From contig JAPXFQ010000074.1 in the NCBI GenBank assembly GCA_028564705.1, positions 1,319,501 to 1,383,500 on the forward strand: a stretch of DNA of 64,000 nt. Direction: 5' to 3'. Each line of letters opens with the position of its first letter. Position 1 is the first letter of the stretch. The DNA is from Apricaphanius iberus. Taxonomy: Eukaryota > Chordata > Actinopteri > Cyprinodontiformes > Aphaniidae. A program made the translations under genes and the position numbers. Positions 59,752 to 64,000 of this stretch are shown here, one piece after another. The notes beneath the pieces are model-generated. The model saw only the letters and a program-made list of their open reading frames with translations. It had not been told where the DNA came from and did no database searches.

Positions 59752-59802
<51 letters not shown>
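59703..59802. repeat. (AT)n microsatellite, interrupted
   Basis: About 100 bp of AT repeats broken by short TTTAT/TTTTAT interruptions; the second half is a pure run of about 40 bp. Confidence 0.95.
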
Positions 59803-59806
<4 letters not shown>

Positions 59807-61769
59807 CATGATTTCGCTGTTTCAATGTTTTCTTTACATCTATAGTGGAAAATGTAAAGGAATCAATCTCATGCTCATTGTTATAGTTTAGGGCTATGAC
59901 TTAGTGTTTTTGTTCATCTGATGGTTTCCTCCAGTATAAAATTTGCACTTGGTCCAGATAGTCTTTTTATTCCATCTCTAGTTTGAAGAGACAGTTTTTT
60001 TATTTTTTATATTTTTTTACATTCTCAGGTCTTTATAAAGGGATCCAGAACAATTAAAAATGGCACAAATCCCAGTATATATTGACTGTTAAGAAATACA
60101 CCGCTTCACTAATTTGAAGTGATTTGTTCTTTATTTAGTGTAAATTTAATTAGGTTAAAGCTAATTCTGATAAAACCTAATTCTTTTTAAAGTAGGCCTT
60201 GACTTCTTAGAAACTTTGGATTAAATCTTGGCTGATATTAGGCTTTAGCACACTCTGCTGGTGATACAGAGGCATGGCAGCTATCATCAGACAAGCATGA
60301 CATTCATGGTTCTGATATTTCTCAAGTCATTTTTAGAAAAGTATCCTTCTACCAGTGTAGTGGAAATGGAGCAGCCAGGATGTGATGATCTTCCTTAATT
60401 TAAGCAATTTGACATTAGCCTGGTTACTGATTGGACGCTTTCCAGAAATTTCTATCTTTAAATCATGGCATATAAACATAAATCTGAATACATTTTTCTT
60501 ACCCTTTAGTTTACTTTAAGTGAGTTGTCCTGGAAACAAGCTAAACCTGCTTGTTTGTGTTTCATTTTAGTATCTGGTTCATGTAAATCAAGATCCAATC
60601 ATCTAAACAGTGAGGGTTTTGTTCCACTGGTAGCTTTTCATGGGTTCATGCCAATAAGGAATCTAAATTTTGTGCCACATTGTCTATCACGTTTTCAGTT
60701 CTTTTGTTTGTCATGGCTCTATTTTTGAGTGCTGTTAGTAGTTTACATCTAAAGGTGAGTGGTCTGTATTTAGACCGTTGCTCTGAACTGCTGTATTTAG
60801 TAAGAAAGCTACACGGTCTTCGTGCTTTTCCTCTAGTTTTTCTGGATTGTAGGGGCTAACAGCTGCAGACAATTAAACATTTCTAACATTTGTATGATAT
60901 AAATTTACAAATGAGCAGTTTTAAAAACATCATGTAGTCCGTGTGGAAGCTGAATCTGTGGCATCTCTGGACCTTTCAACGGTGATTCCAAGAAAATGTT
61001 AAAGTCCATGAATGCTTAATTTAAGAGGATCTCCTGGAAATAACCAGAGTGGCCAGTATGGTCACCTGACATATACTCTTTGCAGAATTTGAAAAGACGA
61101 TTGCAGAACAAATTGGAGACCATCAGTCTTTAGGAGTAGGCTAAGATTTCTCAGAATGCTGAGTATCATATCTGTAGCAGACCACAACTCTAAAACTTAT
61201 TCAATTCCATTTTGCACAAACTCTAATCCACATGGTACTATACCATCTTCAGAGTTTTTTGTCTGTTTATCTTTTTATACTTTCTTATCTATATCCATAT
61301 TATTATTTTTATCCTTTCATTGCATAAGCATATTATGGAGCTGCTTTTTAAATGTTTTTTTACTGGGTAAATTGACAAAGACTTTCTATTCTCTTCTGTT
61401 CAAATAGTGCTCTACTAAATAGTCAATGTGGTAGTCATAAAGGGGGGAGACTGTATCATATGTGGCATTTTGTGATTTAATTTGGAGAACCAACTTGTAA
61501 TTTGAGCTGATTTAAGCAATTTTAATTGTTCTTTAATGATTACGTTTACTGCAAACAGTTCAAGTACAACTGTGGTGATTGAATCATTTTAGATGCAGCT
61601 TTGTCACTTTTTACACCTTCATTCATGACTTAATGAATCTGTTGTTACTGTCAATGAAGGCCAGTATATGTAGTAATGGATTTACAATTTTCAGTACCTT
61701 CCAAGGTGCTAAAAGAAGCGAGCACATACACAACCAGCCTTCTGAACACTGTACATTTTCTGTCTGTAG
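59803..61769. other. niban2 intron 5, right part
   Basis: Mostly anonymous. Around 60960-61135 a degenerate stretch (PEWPVWSPD-like, then NLKRRLQNKLE) may be the end of another Tc1 transposase, but it is too decayed to assign. Confidence 0.35.
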
Positions 61770-61885
61770 GTTTGCCTGAGGAAAAGAAAGTCCAAACCCC
61801 AGCTTTTACTGACACAGTCCGACTTTACCGCCAGGCTCAAGGGCACTTTGGCACCTGGGAGATGATGTGTGGTGTACCGTCACAG
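61770..61885 (+). CDS. niban2: niban2 coding exon 6
   Basis: This 116-nt exon starts in phase 1 and ends in phase 0, encoding residues 197-235: LPEEKKVQTPAFTDTVRLYR and then QAQGHFGTWEMMCGVPSQ. Human NIBAN2 has the equivalent PAFTDAIRMYRQ and YGTWEMLCG blocks. It links the PH domain to the helical Niban core. The acceptor is CTGTAG at 61764-61769, the donor GTAAAA at 61886. Confidence 0.97.
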
Positions 61886-62064
61886 GTAAAACCTGCTCAG
61901 CATATCACCATTCTTCTGTAAGAAACTAATGATTTACTAACTAATGATGTCTCCTGAATTGCAGCTGAGTTTTGGTTCAGTGGTTTTCAGACGTGGTTCT
62001 CGAGCTACTGTTCTACAGGTTTATAGATAAATTGCTGCTTCAATACAACTGAATAAAATTAATA

Positions 62065-62814
62065 CAATGGGGCAATAAAGTATTTGGTTAGCCAACTGTG
62101 CAAGTTATGCCACTTAAAAAGAAGAGGTCGATAGTTTTCTTCATAGATGCACATCAACTGTGAGAGACGGAATGTAAAAAAAATCCAGACTTTATTTGTA
62201 TGATGGTGCAGAACTCCTTGCAATAAAGAAAGGATGAATGGAGTCATGTATCGTACAATTTTAGGCAAAAACGTCCTTCCATCAGTCAGAGCATTGAAGA
62301 TGAAATCTGCTTGGATCTTCCAGAATGACAATGATCCCAAACACACCATTTTGGCAACAAAGGAGTGGCTATGTAAAATGTTGTGGAGTGGTGTAACCAG
62401 TATACAGACCTCCGTCTAATAGAAGATCTGTTGAGGGAGGTGAATGTCCATGTTGCCCAGTCAAAACATCACAGCTCTAGAGAAGATCTGCATGGAAGAA
62501 TGGGACAAAATACCAGCTCTAGTGTGTGTAAACCCGATGGAGACCTACAGGAAATAATGTTTGATCTTTCATTGCTAACCAAGGTTACTAAGCAAAGGAT
62601 TGAAATAAAATTTTGTTAATGGCCAAATACTTATTATCTTCACTATTATAAAAGTAAATTCTTTAGAAAACACACAGGATGAATTTTTGGGGTTTTCTTT
62701 TAAATTCTGTCTCTCAGAGTTGAAGAATACTTATGATAAAAATTACAGAACTCATCTTTTTGAGTGGGAGAACTTGCACAATTTGTGGCTGACTAAATAT
62801 GCTTTTGCACACTG
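62065..62814 (+). pseudogene. Tc1-like transposon with decayed transposase
   Basis: Long inverted ends: left CAATGGGGCAATAAAGTATT with ACTGTGCAAGTTATGCCACT just inside, right GAGAACTTGCACAATTTGTG to GCACACTG, TA on both sides. The 750-bp interior keeps only a transposase fragment from 62234: [20 protein letters not shown] and [12 protein letters not shown], the second catalytic Asp region, then a frameshift. The first catalytic region is deleted. It lies in niban2 intron 6. Confidence 0.8.
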
Positions 62815-63917
62815 TACCTCGTTTGTCAAACACGATGGTATGAGAATGGATGCATCTAAAACCTGCAGGACAGTAGATTTCGAGGACAAGGGTTAGAGAG
62901 CACTGGTTTAGATCTAGTGGTTGGTTTCAAAGCCATACATGTATGTACTTCACCCATCCAAAAATAGCTCTTAAGTCCCCATGGATCAGAACTAAAGATG
63001 CTTTCTCCTACGGACCAAGAAAGTCTAGTTTGCCCCCTTGTTTCAAACTTTTGTAGTTTTCACATTTGCACCACCTATATATTCATCATTCTGGAAAATG
63101 GTTGGTAGCAACGGGTTCAGGATGCCACCACAGGTTTATAGAGTGTTAACTCTATAAACGTTCTCTCCATATGGGTACTGATTCTTCCAGGTATTTCGGT
63201 ATGCTTTAGTGTTATTCCTACACTGTGAAATCTTACTGTTGTGTTTTTGTTTTTCTGTTTTTACAGATTCTATTTTTACAGTTTCTAATCTTCTTAGGGT
63301 GCACATCAACACAAAGGCTATTTGAGGAATAGATTTATTCAGACTGCTGGACTGAGAGCAGACAGTGAAAGTAGTCAATACATTTATAGGGGTGGCTGTT
63401 GCATCCCTTTCTGGTTGCATCATTGTTATCAGAGCATAGATGTTCTACATCCAGGATCACACTGTGCGATTACGGCTGTCATAGACCTTTAATCTCGTTG
63501 TGAAGAGTTGTGATGAACGATGCTAAGCGCAGTTTGACATGCTGCCCAATAGTGTATTTATTGCACCTATGACCAAAACCCGCCATTGCAGGCAGAGCCA
63601 GAAATTCTATGACTCCAGGCTGCTGTTGATCAAATTGTGCCCTGTGAGTGACTGGTTAGCTAGGATAACGCTAAGCTTAATGCAAAGCTTACCTCAAGCT
63701 CGTTTTGAAGAACAGACTTCCCAAAGTGAACTGCGGCTGTGCGGTGTGACACACATCTAGAGCTCCATGGAGCCCGCACAGTGTGGCGTGGAGCAGCCTT
63801 TCGAGATGGCCACGGAATGTACAGTGTTTGCCCAGCTTACCATGATGCTCCAGTGTCTCATTTGAGTATAAATAAAGTGTGACAATTCAGCTAAATAAAG
63901 TGTGTTTTGCCTTGTAG
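62815..63917. other. niban2 intron 6, right part
   Basis: No gene or classified repeat recognised up to the exon 7 acceptor. Confidence 0.45.
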
Positions 63918-64000
63918 ATTCTGTCTAACCTGGTGATGGAGAGCCTCCTCCCTGAACTACGGGACCTCATCTCCCCCCGCCTCAAAGGCAAAGTGCACGA
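63918..64000 (+). CDS. niban2: niban2 coding exon 7 (truncated by window edge)
   Basis: This exon starts after CTTGTAG in phase 0 and runs to the window edge, encoding residues 236-262: ILSNLVMESLLPELRDLISP and then RLKGKVH. The ILSNLVMEELGPEL-like block is invariant among Niban proteins. Mammalian NIBAN2 is about 750 residues, so roughly two thirds of the protein, including the C-terminal region phosphorylated downstream of RAF-MEK-ERK in mammals, lies to the right. Confidence 0.95.
   Translation, partial: MLSNLVMESLLPELRDLISPRLKGKVH

Larger units (their letters stand above)
17402..64000 (+). other. niban2: niban2 gene, 5' part (exons 1-7)
   Basis: Span of niban2 in the window. Introns: 1 = 17457-42829, 2 = 42961-45325, 3 = 45455-45539, 4 = 45646-45770, 5 = 45939-61769, 6 = 61886-63917. 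All boundaries are GT/AG and all seven exons join in phase without a stop, giving 262 codons and 2 nt. All transposons listed to the right of 17456 are intronic to this gene. Confidence 0.92.

Noticed and set aside
1..64000. CRISPR arrays, operons, rRNA genes, endogenous retroviruses
   Set aside because: No regularly spaced repeats, no ribosomal sequence and no long terminal repeat or retroviral coding motifs were found.

Overview
This looks like nuclear DNA from a teleost fish. Split genes with canonical GT/AG introns sit in AT-rich sequence packed with typical ray-finned-fish repeats: L2-clade and Rex3/RTE LINE pieces, a tRNA-headed SINE, several distinct Tc1/mariner families, and hAT-like, piggyBac-like and other MITEs. 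Only two host genes are recognised, and both are incomplete in the window.

Left part (1-12922, minus strand): the 5' end of stxbp1 (Munc18-1). Coding exon 1 is 12886-12922, exon 2 is 3717-3766 and exon 3 is 3524-3605. Their sizes (37, 50 and 82 nt) and phases equal those of human STXBP1, and they encode residues 1-56. The gene continues past position 1; positions 1-3523 are intron 3. Intron 1 (3767-12885) carries a microsatellite, a piggyBac-like MITE, a SINE, a 2-kb GC-rich unit that ends in a poly-A signal plus a long hairpin, a palindromic MITE and a 33-bp LINE-tail insertion.

Middle (12923-17401): the divergent intergenic region between the two start codons, about 4.5 kb, with an internally deleted L2 copy.

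Right part (17402-64000, plus strand): the first seven coding exons of niban2 (FAM129B, Niban-like protein 1): 17402-17456, 42830-42960, 45326-45454, 45540-45645, 45771-45938, 61770-61885 and 63918-64000 (the last continues beyond the window). They join in phase to about 262 codons: an N-terminal segment with a myristoylation-type start, the PH domain, and the beginning of the helical Niban core. Introns 1 (25.4 kb) and 5 (15.8 kb) are mostly transposon debris, whereas introns 3 and 4 are only 85 and 125 bp.

The head-to-head stxbp1/niban2 arrangement is the same as STXBP1/NIBAN2 on human chromosome 9, which supports both calls. The two proteins are not known to act together: one is a neuronal SNARE regulator, the other a PH-domain signalling and anti-apoptotic protein. 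No bacterial-type systems, CRISPR arrays, rRNA genes or intact tRNA genes were seen. The least explained structures are the GC-rich unit with its hairpin (7019-9031) and a foldback element with tRNA-like sequence in both arms (51102-53094), which has a second partial copy at 48055-48230.
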